Positions 46,218-56,906 of a stretch of DNA of 64,000 nucleotides are shown piece by piece (within the stretch, counting starts at the first letter, position 1; the number at the start of each line of letters is the position of its first letter). Source of the stretch: Cadophora sp. MPI-SDFR-AT-0126 (lineage: Eukaryota > Ascomycota > Leotiomycetes > Helotiales > Ploettnerulaceae); NCBI GenBank assembly GCA_020747065.1, contig JAGMVK010000013.1:744001-808000 (forward strand). Reading direction: 5' to 3'. The position numbers were made by a program, and so were the translations under genes. The notes beneath the pieces were generated by a model. That model had not been told where the DNA came from. It saw nothing but the letters and a program-made list of their open reading frames with translations, and did no database searches.

Positions 46218-46941
46218 ATGGAGGCCATCCTCAGTCAACAATCGAATCATAGCCGTGCAAATGGCGCGCCTGCCGACACGCGCAAAAATGGGCTCAGCAC
46301 AACGACTACGTCACACGATGGGCACAAAGCAGGCGACGTCGATTCTCCTGTGACATCTCCAGTGAGCTCGCCGCCGTATTGGGTTCAATCCCACACGAGG
46401 TCCTTTTCGAATATATCTGTTGAATCGATACCAGCGGGTGCGATCACGCTCCAGGACAATACCGACGAGGGCGACTCGAAGAACAAAGCATGCTGGGCGA
46501 GGAGTGTATACATCGAGGATCATGTAATAATTAATGGAAGTAGGACGGGCATAGGCGCATTTGTGGTCTGGAATATTACCGTGGAAACTCTGCGGGTAGG
46601 TTCTCGAGGCGCAGGAGCAGTAATTGGGCTTGTGCTGACAATGCCTTGTAGGGTGGTTCCATGCGGATTCGCAAACGATACTCCGAGTTTGACGACCTGC
46701 GAGACAAGTTGCTACAAACCTTTCCCAATTCCAAAGCTGCGATGCCTCCCTTACCTCCAAAGAGCGTCATTTCCAAGTTCCGGCCAAAGTTTCTAGAGAG
46801 CCGGAGGGCTGGCTTACAGTATTTCCTCAAGTGAGTTTCCTGATCTGTCTCCATTGGAAGGTGACTAATTGGCACAGTTGCATCCTGCTTAACCCTGAGT
46901 TTTCTGGATCTCCTGTTCTCAAAGACTTCCTATTTTCCTGA
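46218..46941 (+). CDS. YPT35: PX-domain protein Ypt35
   Basis: Ypt35 is an endosome/vacuole adaptor whose PX domain binds PI3P and, in yeast, recruits Vps13 to membranes. Exons are 46218-46595, 46652-46830 and 46878-46941, with GT-AG introns in phases 0 and 2; the product is 206 residues. After a disordered Ser/Thr-rich N-terminus, the PX domain spans about residues 95-205. SMRIRKRYSEFDDLRDKLLQ holds the RY(S/K)EF lipid-contact motif, and AAMPPLPPKSVISKFRPKFL holds the Pro-rich loop and the Arg site. The C-terminus ends in PEFSGSPVLKDFLFS, which is characteristic of this family. The yeast PxP-type Vps13-binding motif in the N-terminal tail is not obvious to me. The ATG at 46218 was chosen; the frame is open upstream but lacks an ATG. 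Confidence 0.9.
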
Positions 46942-47464
46942 ACATACTTAATACTTGTACTGTATTTATGTACATTGAATACGGCGTTCATGGTGGGCTA
47001 TGAATATGGACTTGAGCATTTGGCGGGCGTTGTTCATGGGGCCGTCGTAAGTACATAATGATAAGGCTTATACACGTACCCCGAAACTCTTCGATTGAGT
47101 AATCTTGGGGAGGAAAAGGAAAGTTTGGTTGAAGTGATTGGGCAGCAAGCTTGAACTGGAAATGCTATTTGAGCCATTGGAGGCAGCTTCACATGCTCGG
47201 CACAATTCGCTCGGATGGCAACAAATCTGCTGCGTGATTGACTGCTCTACCATATGCTTGACTGTAAAGAACAGAGCTCGATGTCCAACATAACAATTAA
47301 AGTTCCGTCAATGACACAAAGATCATCGACATCAAAACATCATGTCATATCACGTGATCATCAACGTCATCAGCCTTTAAGCACATTCTTGCTGCCTTTT
47401 CTTCAAAAGTCAACATCATCAACCCCACGAACGGAAATCCCCGAATTCAGAAACGCTACTCAAG
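46942..47464. other. Intergenic between YPT35 and the DsbA-like gene
   Basis: 523 bases, tandem genes. The end contains CATCATCAAC-like repeats, usual in fungal leaders. Nothing else was recognised. Confidence 0.4.
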
Positions 47465-48150
47465 ATGGCGCTCGCACCAAAGTTCGCCGGTCAAAAGTTT
47501 GCCGCAACAAATGCACCCACACTTCATACATTAGAACTTTACCTCGATTACGTTTGTCCTTTCTCGGCCAAGATGTTCAACACAGTCTATAGCTCAGTCT
47601 TTCCACTGATCAAGCAGAAGTATGCCTCCAAAGTTCAGATCTTGTTCAGACAGCAAATTCAGCCATGGCATCCATCGTCAACTTTGGTCCATGAAGCCGG
47701 GGTTGCCGTACTCAAGCTGCAACCTAACAAGTTCTTTGACTTCAGCAAAGTCAGTATATGCATTCTCATATGTTTTGTCAGGGAATTAGATGTTTACGAA
47801 TTTACATGCAGGCACTCTTCGATGACGCCAAATCGTTCTACGATGTGAATGTCGTAAATGAGACTCGCAACAAGACATACGAGCGTCTTGCCAAGATCGG
47901 AGGAACGGTTGGTGTCAATGAGCAGGAGATGTACAAGCTCTTGCACATCTCAGACAAGCCTGCTGAAGATGGTTCTCTGAACAGTGGGAACGGTGTCACC
48001 AATGAGTTGAAGGTGTTGGTCAAGATGAATCGAATGCAAGGCGTGCATGTCACTCCTACTGTCGTTTTTGATGGTGTGGTTGAGAATGGTATCAGCTCGA
48101 GCTTCTCGGCTGAGCAATGGGAGGAATGGCTGGAGAAGAATGTCGTTTGA
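47465..48150 (+). CDS. DsbA-like thioredoxin-fold protein
   Basis: Exons are 47465-47749 and 47812-48150; the 62-nt intron has donor GTCAGT, acceptor TGCAG and phase 0. The product is 207 residues with no signal peptide. LELYLDYVCPFSAKMFNTVY shows a thioredoxin fold with a C-x-x-S motif (C31, S34): the second redox cysteine is Ser. GVHVTPTVVFDG carries the cis-Pro loop, and an all-helical insert (KTYERLAKIGGTVGVNEQEM) separates the halves as in DsbA and glutathione-S-transferase kappa proteins. A one-cysteine site suggests a glutathione-dependent or peroxidase-type activity rather than a dithiol oxidase; this is inference. The length is normal for fungal members of this group. Cytosolic location is presumed. 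Confidence 0.85.
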
Positions 48151-48782
48151 CTCGATGGAGATGACATTGATCGGTTTGATGGTCTGAAGTGGAGATTATG
48201 AGTGCATGGAATTCACGCCCTTTGCAACGCTTCCTTCCCAGTTGTCTTTCCGCTGTCGACGGAGTGCTTTCGACGAAAGCCTGCAGTGAATTATAGTTGC
48301 TCAACTTCCCCCCTGTTTTTCAATTTGCCTGCTAACGGCTTACTTCCATTTCTATTCTCCTAGTGGTACTGAAGTCGTTCTATGGTCAGACAGGTATCTC
48401 CATACAGCTGTAAACCACCGCCGAGCCCTTTAACTTGTTATTGCAAAAGGTCCTTTCTGTATCTCTATATAACAGGCTGTTTATCAGGTGCCTGCTTTAA
48501 TATGTTCTGTACTCTATTCTAGTGCTATCACCTCCAATTCCTCTTACTATTTTGAATATATCATATGAACGGATGACATCACTATACTTCCATAGAATGC
48601 AATCCTCCCTTGCCTACCGCTACGCAAACTAAAGCATGATAAAGCTAAAATACATCACCGCCAACTCACATATCAACCCAAGCATCAACCACCCAATACA
48701 TCGACACCAAATAGTGCCCAAACGTTACGCTTTCTTCTGGCAAGAGGTTGGGCCGCACACAAGACTCTGAGGACCAGCGTGT
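48151..48782. other. Intergenic, 0.63 kb
   Basis: Convergent 3' regions of the DsbA-like gene and the small minus-strand gene. AT-richer than its surroundings. Nothing recognised. Confidence 0.4.
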
Positions 48783-49205
48783 TCAATCTGACGACCTAAT
48801 CGTATTGAAAGCCCCTCTCGGAGGCAAAGATCTCCGGAGAATCGAGAGAATGCCACGCGAAGTAGAGTGGCTCTTCGAAAGCGGACAAGTTGGACACTCA
48901 ATACCTCTGCGAAGACCTGAAGCCCAGAGTCATGAGGCTCTTTACGAGATTGCAAGACCAAAGATGAGGTCGAGGTATCTACCTTGCGCTTCTTCGAAGT
49001 TGAACAGGGGCCGTGGGACATCTTTTGAAGGCTTGACCTCATCACGCGGCTTCAAGTGTTTCTTCAGGATCAGTGAAAGATCGGAATCTCTTCAAACACA
49101 TGAAGTCAGGTATCATGTCCCTATTCATTCAAGATGAATACGTTTGGAGTAATCGAGGTATCCATCTTCTTCCTCTTGTTGGCTTCTGGTGTTTGCCATT
49201 TCCAT
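48783..49205 (-). CDS. Possible small three-exon gene, 100 aa
   Basis: This gene is visible only after splicing. Exons in transcript order are 49205-49142, 49087-48983 and 48916-48783. The introns are GT-AG with donors GTATTC and GTAGAT, and the first contains a CCTGAC branch sequence; both are phase 1 and the exons sum to 101 codons. The product starts MEMANTRSQQEEEDGYLDYS and continues with HSDLSLILKKHLKPRDEVKP, PRPLFNFEEAQ, then RRGIECPTCPLSKS and a basic C-terminus. A CPTC pair is present. I recognise no family. The protein-like composition and consistent phases support it, but an additional upstream exon or an alternative 3' end is possible. Confidence 0.4.
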
Positions 49206-49935
49206 CTTCTTCTGTAGATCTTGCAAAGTCCCAAATATCCGCGATGTCTTTCTTGATCGCCGAAAGGCAGTGACTTGAAGTGAGCAATAAGTTTTTTAGT
49301 CTCTAACTTCAAATGTCTGATGTATGCATGAAATACTGTTGCGTTCTGGCCTGGCTGGTTGGATGTGGGTACCGTTGATCATGATGTGCTTCATGTTCGC
49401 GGCGTGTCGAGGAGAGCTTGCTCTTTTAGATGTGTTACCGGTGCCACAGACGTGATGCCAGTTCCTGGATGCATGGATCACAACGGATGGTCGGGCGATT
49501 GTTCAAAAGCTCTGAGCATGAAGTCCATATAAGAATAGCGAACGTCGAGCATTTTAAGGTTTGAAGCTGAACATATGACGATCAAGTCACGCAAGCTAAA
49601 GATATTGGCTGAGCTCTAGTCAGGAACTAGCGTCAGGAACCCGTTAAGCGAGCACCTCGATGTCAACCTCAAACTTCACTTGACCAACGCGGAATATTGG
49701 AGGGTGTCAGGCCTTTCAAAATTTGTAGAATAACGATGAACAGAGTTTTGGCTATCTAATGGTCCAACTTACATACATTCTGGACGTGGTGCGGTGAAGA
49801 TATTACGCGTCGAGTCAAGCCTCCTGCATCGTGACCTGACCTTGGAGCCATGTCCAGACGGGTTAGTGCCCGTGCTGCCCACATGAGAAATATGTCTTGT
49901 ATTTCCCTTCTCTTCCCTTCTTTTCCTTCATCGAC
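49206..49935. other. Intergenic, 0.73 kb
   Basis: Divergent region between the small minus-strand gene and the coiled-coil gene. No supported frame; upstream exons of the small gene could lie in the first 150 bases. Confidence 0.35.
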
Positions 49936-51871
49936 ATGCGTACCATCGAGAAGTTCGAGAAGAAAGCCGCCGAGAGTAAGTTCCCAGTGCCAAATCCACA
50001 CTCTCATGCCCGCAAAGACGTACTGACTCGATGCTACTTGTAGTGGATCCCCGCAACAACCGTCGTTGTAAGTTTAATGTTTCTTCTTCGCGCCCTGTCA
50101 TGCCTTTTCCCCTTACCTTCACGACAACAGATGCCTTCCCCCAACACCTCCAATAGTGCCAGAAGCGGCCCCCCAATCTCTACATCTCTGCCATCATCCT
50201 CACTGTCCATTCGCTGTCGTCTCCCAATGCGATGCGATAGACCTTCTTGCGATACATCCCTTCTGCCATATCCCAGATGTTCAAGCTCCCCTTCCAATTT
50301 ACGAACGCGTTCTCCTTTCCATCTTTCTATCACACTAGTCGCGTTCAGCAGCCCCAAAATACCTTTCCTTCGCGTTCCTGACATTCGCCGCCAGCAAGGC
50401 TCGCCGCCGCAGTTATCATACACCTCTCCCACATCTACTATTGTTCTCGCAGTCGCTATACTAGAGGGCCACTGCTCCTGTTTCTACACTTCGGTCCTCA
50501 CCCACTTGTCGTTATTTCTCAGTACAATCACGCACTGCCTGTATTTCTCACAGCTCGATCGCGGGCTTTACAATCTTCTGTCTTCCTCCCCTCCTCACCA
50601 CAAGCTTATTCTGCTTTATCACACTACTTCGAGCTACACTTCACAGTCACGACTACTCTCCCTAGCAAGCTTCTTCTGCTATATTATATATCCTTTGAGC
50701 TACTTTTGACAATCATAAGTACGGTTACTTCTGTATTGCAAGCTTCTTCTGCTTCATCACGTCCCCTTCGAGCTGCTCTTCACGGTCACAAGTACCTCTC
50801 CATCACAAGATTCTTCTTCAACGTATCTCCTGCAAGCTACAGCCCCTTCACCATCGCCAGTACTGCCTGATATGAGTATACTCTGGTCCTCATTGATTGA
50901 AACCTCATTGGTCATGTCAGTTGTTACATTCTACTCCGAGTCTGTCAGTCAAGGGCAGTTTGCAGTTGGTCAAGTTGACCAAGCTCACTGCTTCGTTGGC
51001 CACACCCTTCTGCTTGCTCGCTTGACTTTGCAATACAGTGTACTGCACATTAGCCCCGCTCAAATCTTAGAGATATATTCCTTTTTCTCTTTTTTTCCCT
51101 GCTCATCTGCTTGATGACGACATGTACAAAGCTGTGCGTATTGACCGTGATGCCTTGGTGATACTTTCATGTGTGACGCTCGCCTGAGATATGCTTCACC
51201 AATGACCGGTTGACATTGACATAACATTCTTTTGAACCCCGCTTGATGTCCACCACTTCATAGCTCATTTTTTATGGTCTTTATCTACACAATAGTGAGG
51301 TTTTCTGCTACCCAGCGAATACCAACTGTTGTGTAAGCCGTGAAAAACAGCTATTGCAGTATCATTGACTAACAATCAATAGACATGCCATACCCAGAGG
51401 TTAAAAAAGATCTCTCAATCGAATTAAGCGAACTGAAGAATGTCTTTCAACAGTCGCCAATGCAAGCCTACCAGACCAACAGAGAACGTCAAGCAGTCCA
51501 GGCCCAGAAGGCAGCTGACAAGCGAGAGAAGAAGGAATTTGAACAAGGAAGAATCCCCCCCCCCTTAATTTTATGAACTTCACTGACCAATTTTCACAGC
51601 TTCAGGCTCAAGAAGCAGAAGAAAAACTTCTCGAAACGCCAGATACACTCTTCATAGAACCAATGGTAAGTGTACTATCTGACATTTCTGACAGCTCACT
51701 GATAATGCACAGACTGAAAGAATGGCTGCGCTCGCTGCTCAGAAAGCAACATTGTTGGAGGAGCTTGCACAACTCAAGGAGACGAAGAAAAGGACTGCTG
51801 ATAGGTTGGGGCTCGTTGCACTTGAACTTCAGACCTTAGACAAGAGAATTGCTTTCGAGGCGAAGTACTAA
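49936..51871 (+). CDS. Short coiled-coil protein with a 1.3-kb intron and a non-standard splice donor
   Basis: Proposed exons are 49936-49975, 50044-50067, 51383-51546, 51600-51665 and 51713-51871, for 150 residues. Introns 1, 2 and 4 are GT-AG in phases 1, 1 and 0. Intron 2 is 1315 nt, far longer than any other here. Intron 3 (51547-51599) looks normal at its 3' end (CACTGAC branch, TTTTCACAG acceptor) but starts GGAAGA where GTAAGA is expected. Without that splice the frame ends at once; adding one base to its run of ten C would also restore the frame. The product is charged and helical: MPYPEVKKDLSIELSELKNV, RQAVQAQKAADKREKKEFEQ, and MAALAAQKATLLEELAQLKE with heptad-like hydrophobics. I recognise no family. 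The donor may be mutated, may be non-canonical, or may be a sequencing error. Confidence 0.5.
50601..50870 (+). repeat. Degenerate tandem repeats, period about 65-73 bp, in an intron
   Basis: Four imperfect copies begin at about 50601, 50666, 50739 and 50805. Each starts with CAAGCTTCTTCTGCT or a close variant, followed by a CTTCGAGCTAC-like element and a CTTCAC-GTCAC-like element. They lie in a C/T-rich part of the 1.3-kb intron of the coiled-coil gene. A long open frame across them (50077-50709) is low-complexity and not protein-like. Confidence 0.7.
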
Positions 51872-52004
51872 AGTCATATTCATTCACAAGCCATTTGTAT
51901 TTAGCTATCTACTTCGCAACATCACAGCTCAAATCACTAGCCGTATCTTCAATCAAAGTTTTGACTGCTAAGCCATTAATTAATTCTCACATCACCTATT
52001 GCAG

Positions 52005-53417
52005 TGCAACCTGTAAGTGGCACTCATATTCTAGGCGATTGTGCGAAATTAACATTTTTAGGTTGCCGTGGTTCAACGGGCTCTGAAGATGTTCGAAGGA
52101 GAGCTGGATACTAATGACATCGCTATGGAATTTATGATGGAGAAGTCTTACCTTAATTTGGATATCGACTGGGTTAAATTGGACCCTTCCCGCTTGCTAC
52201 AAGTTCTGATCAACTTGACTACGAATGCCATCAAGTTTACCCACGGTCAGGACAAGCGAACCATCATTGTGAGTGTTGGTGCTAGCAAGGAACGCCCAGG
52301 TGGCGAGATCTCAGACGTGTCCTATTTCCCAAGTCGGTCAAAGCGAAAAGATCTGACTACAGAGGATCCGGAATGGGGAACTGGCGATGAGATATACCTT
52401 CATTTTGCTGTTCAGGATACAGGACGAGGATTGGATGAGAAGGAAAAGACGCTTTTGTTCCAGCGCTTCAGTCAAGCATCTCCTCGTACCCACGTACAAT
52501 ATGGAGGCTCCGGTCTAGGGCTCTTCATTTCGAGAGAATTGACGGAACTACAAGGAGGCGAGATTGGCGTATCGTCTGAACGGGGCGTTGGCAGTACGTT
52601 TGCTTTTTACATCAAAGCACGTAAAGTGGATGGCTTTGCAGAAGATACACCGATAGCCACCACCATCAGTGCCCTCCGAAGAAATTCCTCCAATTCCGCT
52701 GTCACGATCGAGAGTAGGAAGAATTCTTCTGGTAAAGCAATCCACCGATCGCATACCACAGGTCATCGGCGTCGTTCGACAATTACTCCGCCAACCTCAT
52801 CACCGCCACCACTACCAGTGCCTGGCATTACAATAGATCACTCTAAACTGAAGATTCTCATTGTTGAAGACAACCTTGCCAATCAGAAGGTCTTGCAGAA
52901 ATCGCTCAAAAACCAAGGTTTCATGACCGAGCTCGCTAATCATGGTGGCGAAGCACTTGAGGTTCTCAAGACATCTAATTTCTGGACTGGCCGAGAAAAG
53001 GATGGGATAGAATTGGCAGTCATCTTGATGGACTTAGAGGTTCGTAACTTATCATGAAGGGTTAATAGTGCTTGCTGACACGGAAAGATGCCGGTAATGG
53101 ATGGCCTCACATGTACTCGAAAAATCAGAGAATATGAGGCAGACGGAACCATAGTGAACCATGTGCCGACTATAGCAGTGACAGCAAATGCTCGTCTGGA
53201 GCAAATCGACACAGCGCTTGCTGCTGGAATGGTATGTAGCTCTGTTCTCGTCGATTCCCGAAGTCTAACACGCCGTTAGGACAATGTTGTTTCGAAACCA
53301 TTTCAAATACCACAATTGATTCCTAAAATCTACGAACTCGTCGCCAGAAGCAAACCAACATCGACAGAAGCGCCACCTCAAACGGCTCATAGAGAAACAG
53401 AGGCAGGGCCATCATAG
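52005..53417 (+). pseudogene. 5'-truncated hybrid histidine kinase (ATPase plus receiver)
   Basis: Only the C-terminal half of a hybrid sensor kinase is present. A mini-exon 52005-52012 (VQP) joins 52062-53039, 53088-53231 and 53280-53417 in phase. The ATPase domain is intact: N box in LLQVLINLTTNAIKFTHG, G1 in AVQDTGRGLDEKEKTLLF, and G2 in GGSGLGLFISRELTELQGGE. A Ser/Pro-rich linker leads to a receiver domain (LKILIVEDNLANQKVLQKSL, ILMDLEMPVMDGL with the phospho-acceptor Asp, IAVTANA, SKPFQIP). Upstream, where the sensor and the HisKA phospho-His region should be, a stop-ridden stretch at about 51930-51985 and then the stop of the coiled-coil gene leave no room for them. From the ATG at 52089 a 410-residue protein could still be made. 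It is either a decayed gene or a functional fragment. Confidence 0.75.
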
Positions 53418-55918
53418 AAGGGGTTAGGATGGGACAGGCTGTACAGTAAATGGGGATTAAATGCAAGCGAACTTGTTGGGGCCTGCATGGCGTTGGAGGC
53501 GTTGCATTTGAAAAGTTAAGGATATACCATTGAGGGGGCGAATTTGGGTGCACTGCATAGGCATGGACATGCTGCGGAATAGAGAACAAGCTTTTAGGCT
53601 CTGATGAGGTAACATGAGATGACTGGATGAGATTTTGTATATATCAAACATCGTGATGAATAAGATAGAGACGATGGCATCTCACAGTCTCAGCTACGAA
53701 GGGAAGCGAGGCGACGCTGGGCAGCTTTTTCAGCTGCTTGAAGGGATGGAGTGGAATCAAAAGACCTGAGCTGCGTTAAAATCCTAGTCTGAATCCCACA
53801 GTTTTAGATCTATAGTACGATACGAGCAAGTGCTCTTGTCGATCCATGGGGGCTGTGACCTCTTTGGAATCAATCACTCGACGCATTGCATGAAGTGTGA
53901 AGTACAAGTACAATTTCGCTTCCAATCACTTCCATTGCCGTCCTCATTGGTCTTTCTTTACGAAGCGGTTCCATGTGCTTGTCAGCGTGGTCACGAACAG
54001 TGATAAATCTGCTGCAGTATCCAGATCTCCAGTACAGTACTGTACAGTCCAATCCAGCAATATCAGAGGATTGCACCAGATACTGACAGTACCAGTACCG
54101 AAAGTAGTACCCCTCCGATGTCACGGTACAAAGACAAGAATAGTATTGTAGGTAGATGGTGTGTACACTAGCGATGCGATGCGCTGCGCTGTTTGTAGGT
54201 ACAAGTCCGATGCCATATTCCCAAGCGATGGAGGGGTGGAGAGGAGGGGGAGGGGGAGTGGCGATTTACAACGAGATGCTGGCTCTCGCTTCGCCCCAGC
54301 ACAGCTTGATTTCATGTGAAGTAGGTAGATATGCCTTTATGCATGTCAGATTGGCTTCCACAGGAAGGGGAAGGAAAAGGAAAAGAAGGAGTTAGGAGAC
54401 GAAGGCGGGAATCACTTTGTCTCGTCTCGCCTTCAAGATGATACCCGGAGGGGCAAACGCTGACTGAGAGGGATGATTGAGGAAGGGAGTTACAGACAAG
54501 ACAGACAGCCACGCGCCGAGCTGGCTGACTGCCGAAAAAGTTTATCAAACCGCTCTGGCGGTTCTGGGTTTGATTATATTGCGTCTCTGTTCTGTTTTGT
54601 CGGGATATGCCACAGTGGCATGCATGCGATGCCACATAGGCTGAAGTCAGCGCGATACGAAGCTTTTCATCCTTTCCGCCTGCCGCTGCTCGCTTCGTAC
54701 TCAAGGCTACGCTACCTGGGAAGAGACGAGCCGAATCGTATTAAAATCGGTGAGAATCAAGTGGAATTAAGTCAAGTCAAGCCAGAGTCCAGAGGAAATG
54801 AGACGAGATGAAATCGATATGAAATGCCGCTAGTACTTGGCGCTGTGATCTGTATGTGATTCTGTTCCTGGCGCTGGCGCCATTGAATTCGTCCCAATTC
54901 GACTCGATCCGGATCCAGGGGAGGGAGGGAGGGAGACATGCAATATTCAAAATGGAAAGGTTGTTCGATTCTCGGCATGATCTTGAGGGGAAAGTGAGGT
55001 GATAGCACTAGAGGTGGTACGGAACATGTTGGGGCAGGCGCCCGGCATGCGGCCAGGTGCATGGAGATGCACATACATCGCAGGATACAGTAGGACAGAA
55101 CGGGGGTTCTTGTGCGACGAGTTGGGAGAGCGAGAGGTATGAGGTTCCAATCGAGGGGGGCCAAATCATGAGTTGAGGTAGTAAGTGAGTGCCGGGAGTG
55201 TCTTGGAGGGAGGGGTCCATGGCTTGGGCGCTGCTCTTGGTCGCATTCAGCCTAGAGCATGCCAGCGGACACAGCGGACACAGCGGACGGACCTGAGAGG
55301 AGACCTGACTGGCCAGACTGGACGACTGATTGATGGCTCTTTCAGTGGGTGCATTGCTGAGGGTCATTGATTGGGCTAAGTATGAGAGCTAGAGAGCGCT
55401 GATTGGAGTGATATCTTCTTCCCCTGTACGCCTCTGCCTCTGCAGCCAGCATGCTTCCGGCGCCTCATTGGACCCCTCTGCTGCCCGCTACTACTGCTGC
55501 ATGTAAGCGCTGAACTTCCCATAACCACGACCACTGGCGGCTGCATCCTCATCCCGCACTATTGCACCAATTGCTGACCACACCGACCAACCACCACAAA
55601 GAAAGGGCAAGGCCCATGGCATTCATAATGGCGGTGCCGGCCCTCCAAGAAGCCTCTTTCTTTCTTCTTGCTCCTCGGATCTGGACTGGCTGCTTTTTCT
55701 TGCTATTGCTGTTTAATGTCAATGTGAAGCTTCAACATCACGACGACGTCGATAAGCTGTCGATTGCGTCTGCACTGGATCTCGCTCGCTCGCTCGCTCT
55801 CAATCACCCGGTCGCCTGTTGCATTGTTCCCCTCCCCAGCCTCGAAGAAACAAGCTCGGTTGATTAACCTTGTCCGAGTCCCTCCATTCTCCGTCCGCAC
55901 CAAAATCCCCACGACACA
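53418..55918. other. Intergenic, 2.5 kb, and long leader of the membrane-protein gene
   Basis: The longest gene-free stretch. It contains a 14-bp palindrome (54032-54045), G-rich tracts (near 54228-54255 and 54919-54935), an A/G tract near 54365-54390, three 9-bp ACAGCGGAC-type repeats near 55264-55289, and CT-rich promoter sequence towards 55900. A 101-codon frame at 55562-55867 ends just before the next start and is more likely leader sequence than a gene. Confidence 0.45.
54032..54045. repeat. 14-bp palindrome GTACAGTACTGTAC
   Basis: Perfect dyad symmetry. The same 14 bases form the core of the 20-bp palindrome at 5920-5939. Related GTAC/AGTAC strings surround it (for example around 54085-54110). 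Confidence 0.75.
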
Positions 55919-56906
55919 ATGTTCAAATTCCCTCGCATCGTGATCTCCAGGCGGTGGAAGTGGCCGCGAGTGCTCATCGCCTTGATGGTGATCGAGCTCG
56001 CCGGCACCGTGGCAGCACTGGCTCTCTTCGGCATCGCCCAGCCGGATCTCTTTCGCACCAAGCTCTGGCAGGTTGGTGCCGATAATGGATGGAATTCGAG
56101 CCCCAAGGCGAAGTTGTATGCGTATGCGAATTATAGACCGATTCCGAAGACACCGTTCATTTGGTCGAAAACGTATGTCTTTTTTTTTGGTTTGCTTGCT
56201 CTAGTTTTTTTTGCATGTTTGGATGGGTAGGATATGTCCAGCAAAGGATAGTGGCTGATTATCATTCCAGAATCACCGACTTCAATGTTGCTATCTCAGT
56301 ACTTAGCACGTTCATCCTACTCGTCAAGGCCGTCATGTTCGTATTACATGTCTGGTATCCCTTATTGAGCACGATCACCAATGCCGTCATCGTTGCTCTG
56401 TGGTGCGTGAGCATATATGGCCAAATGGGACCGGATCACTCGGATCCAAAACATTCGTCGAATGTCGCTTGGTATATCTCCAAGAGCTGTGATGTGGCGA
56501 AACCGTCTGGCAATCACCATAATTGTGTGCTGGCCAAGTCGACGTTTGCGGTGACTGTCATCATGATGTAAGCTTCTCCTCTTCACATCTCTCCTCGCTT
56601 CTTCTCGACAATCGAAGCAGGAGATGATAGGATTGAGTGAAATGTAGACTGACACAATCCAGGGCCGTCTTCTTCTTCAACTTCCTCCTCGGCGTCTGGT
56701 CCATGATCCCCTCAGCCATGGAGCGTGCCGCCGACAGCGTAGAAGTCGACGACATGCAGATGACCAAAGGCTCACCCGTATCCGACAACGCCTCTGCGGA
56801 GTGGGAGATGAAGAATGTACCCAAGCAGCCTACTGTGCCTTATACACCGAGGACGTTAGCCTTCAATACCTTGGACAGACAATTACCGTTACGGTCACAG
56901 CAGTAG
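55919..56906 (+). CDS. Four-helix (MARVEL-like) membrane protein
   Basis: Exons are 55919-56172, 56271-56567 and 56663-56906, with GT-AG introns in phases 2 and 2; the product is 264 residues. Four hydrophobic segments are visible: about residues 18-42 (RVLIALMVIELAGTVAALAL), 88-112 (VAISVLSTFILLVKAVMFVL), 118-137 (LLSTITNAVIVALWCVSIYG), and 173-205, spanning the last intron (STFAVTVIMMAVFFFNFLLG). A short first loop with polar residues and a long second loop containing two Cys (KSCDVAKPSGNHHNCVLA) resemble the tetraspanning layout of fungal MARVEL-domain proteins, which are often at the plasma membrane. The C-terminal tail (about 60 residues) is acidic then Pro-rich and presumably cytosolic. 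No catalytic motif was seen. Confidence 0.78.

Noticed and set aside
50077..50709. 210-codon plus-strand open frame
   Set aside because: It lies in a pyrimidine-rich, repeat-bearing intron, has Ser/Pro/Leu/Thr low-complexity composition, and shows no domain.
55562..55867. 101-codon plus-strand frame before the membrane-protein gene
   Set aside because: It ends 50 bases before a clear start and has unusual composition; best read as promoter or leader sequence, at most an upstream ORF.
53418..55918. tRNA, transposon or RIP-mutated repeat in the long gene-free stretch
   Set aside because: I found no cloverleaf with A and B boxes, no terminal repeats and no strong AT skew. Only short simple repeats and a palindrome are visible.
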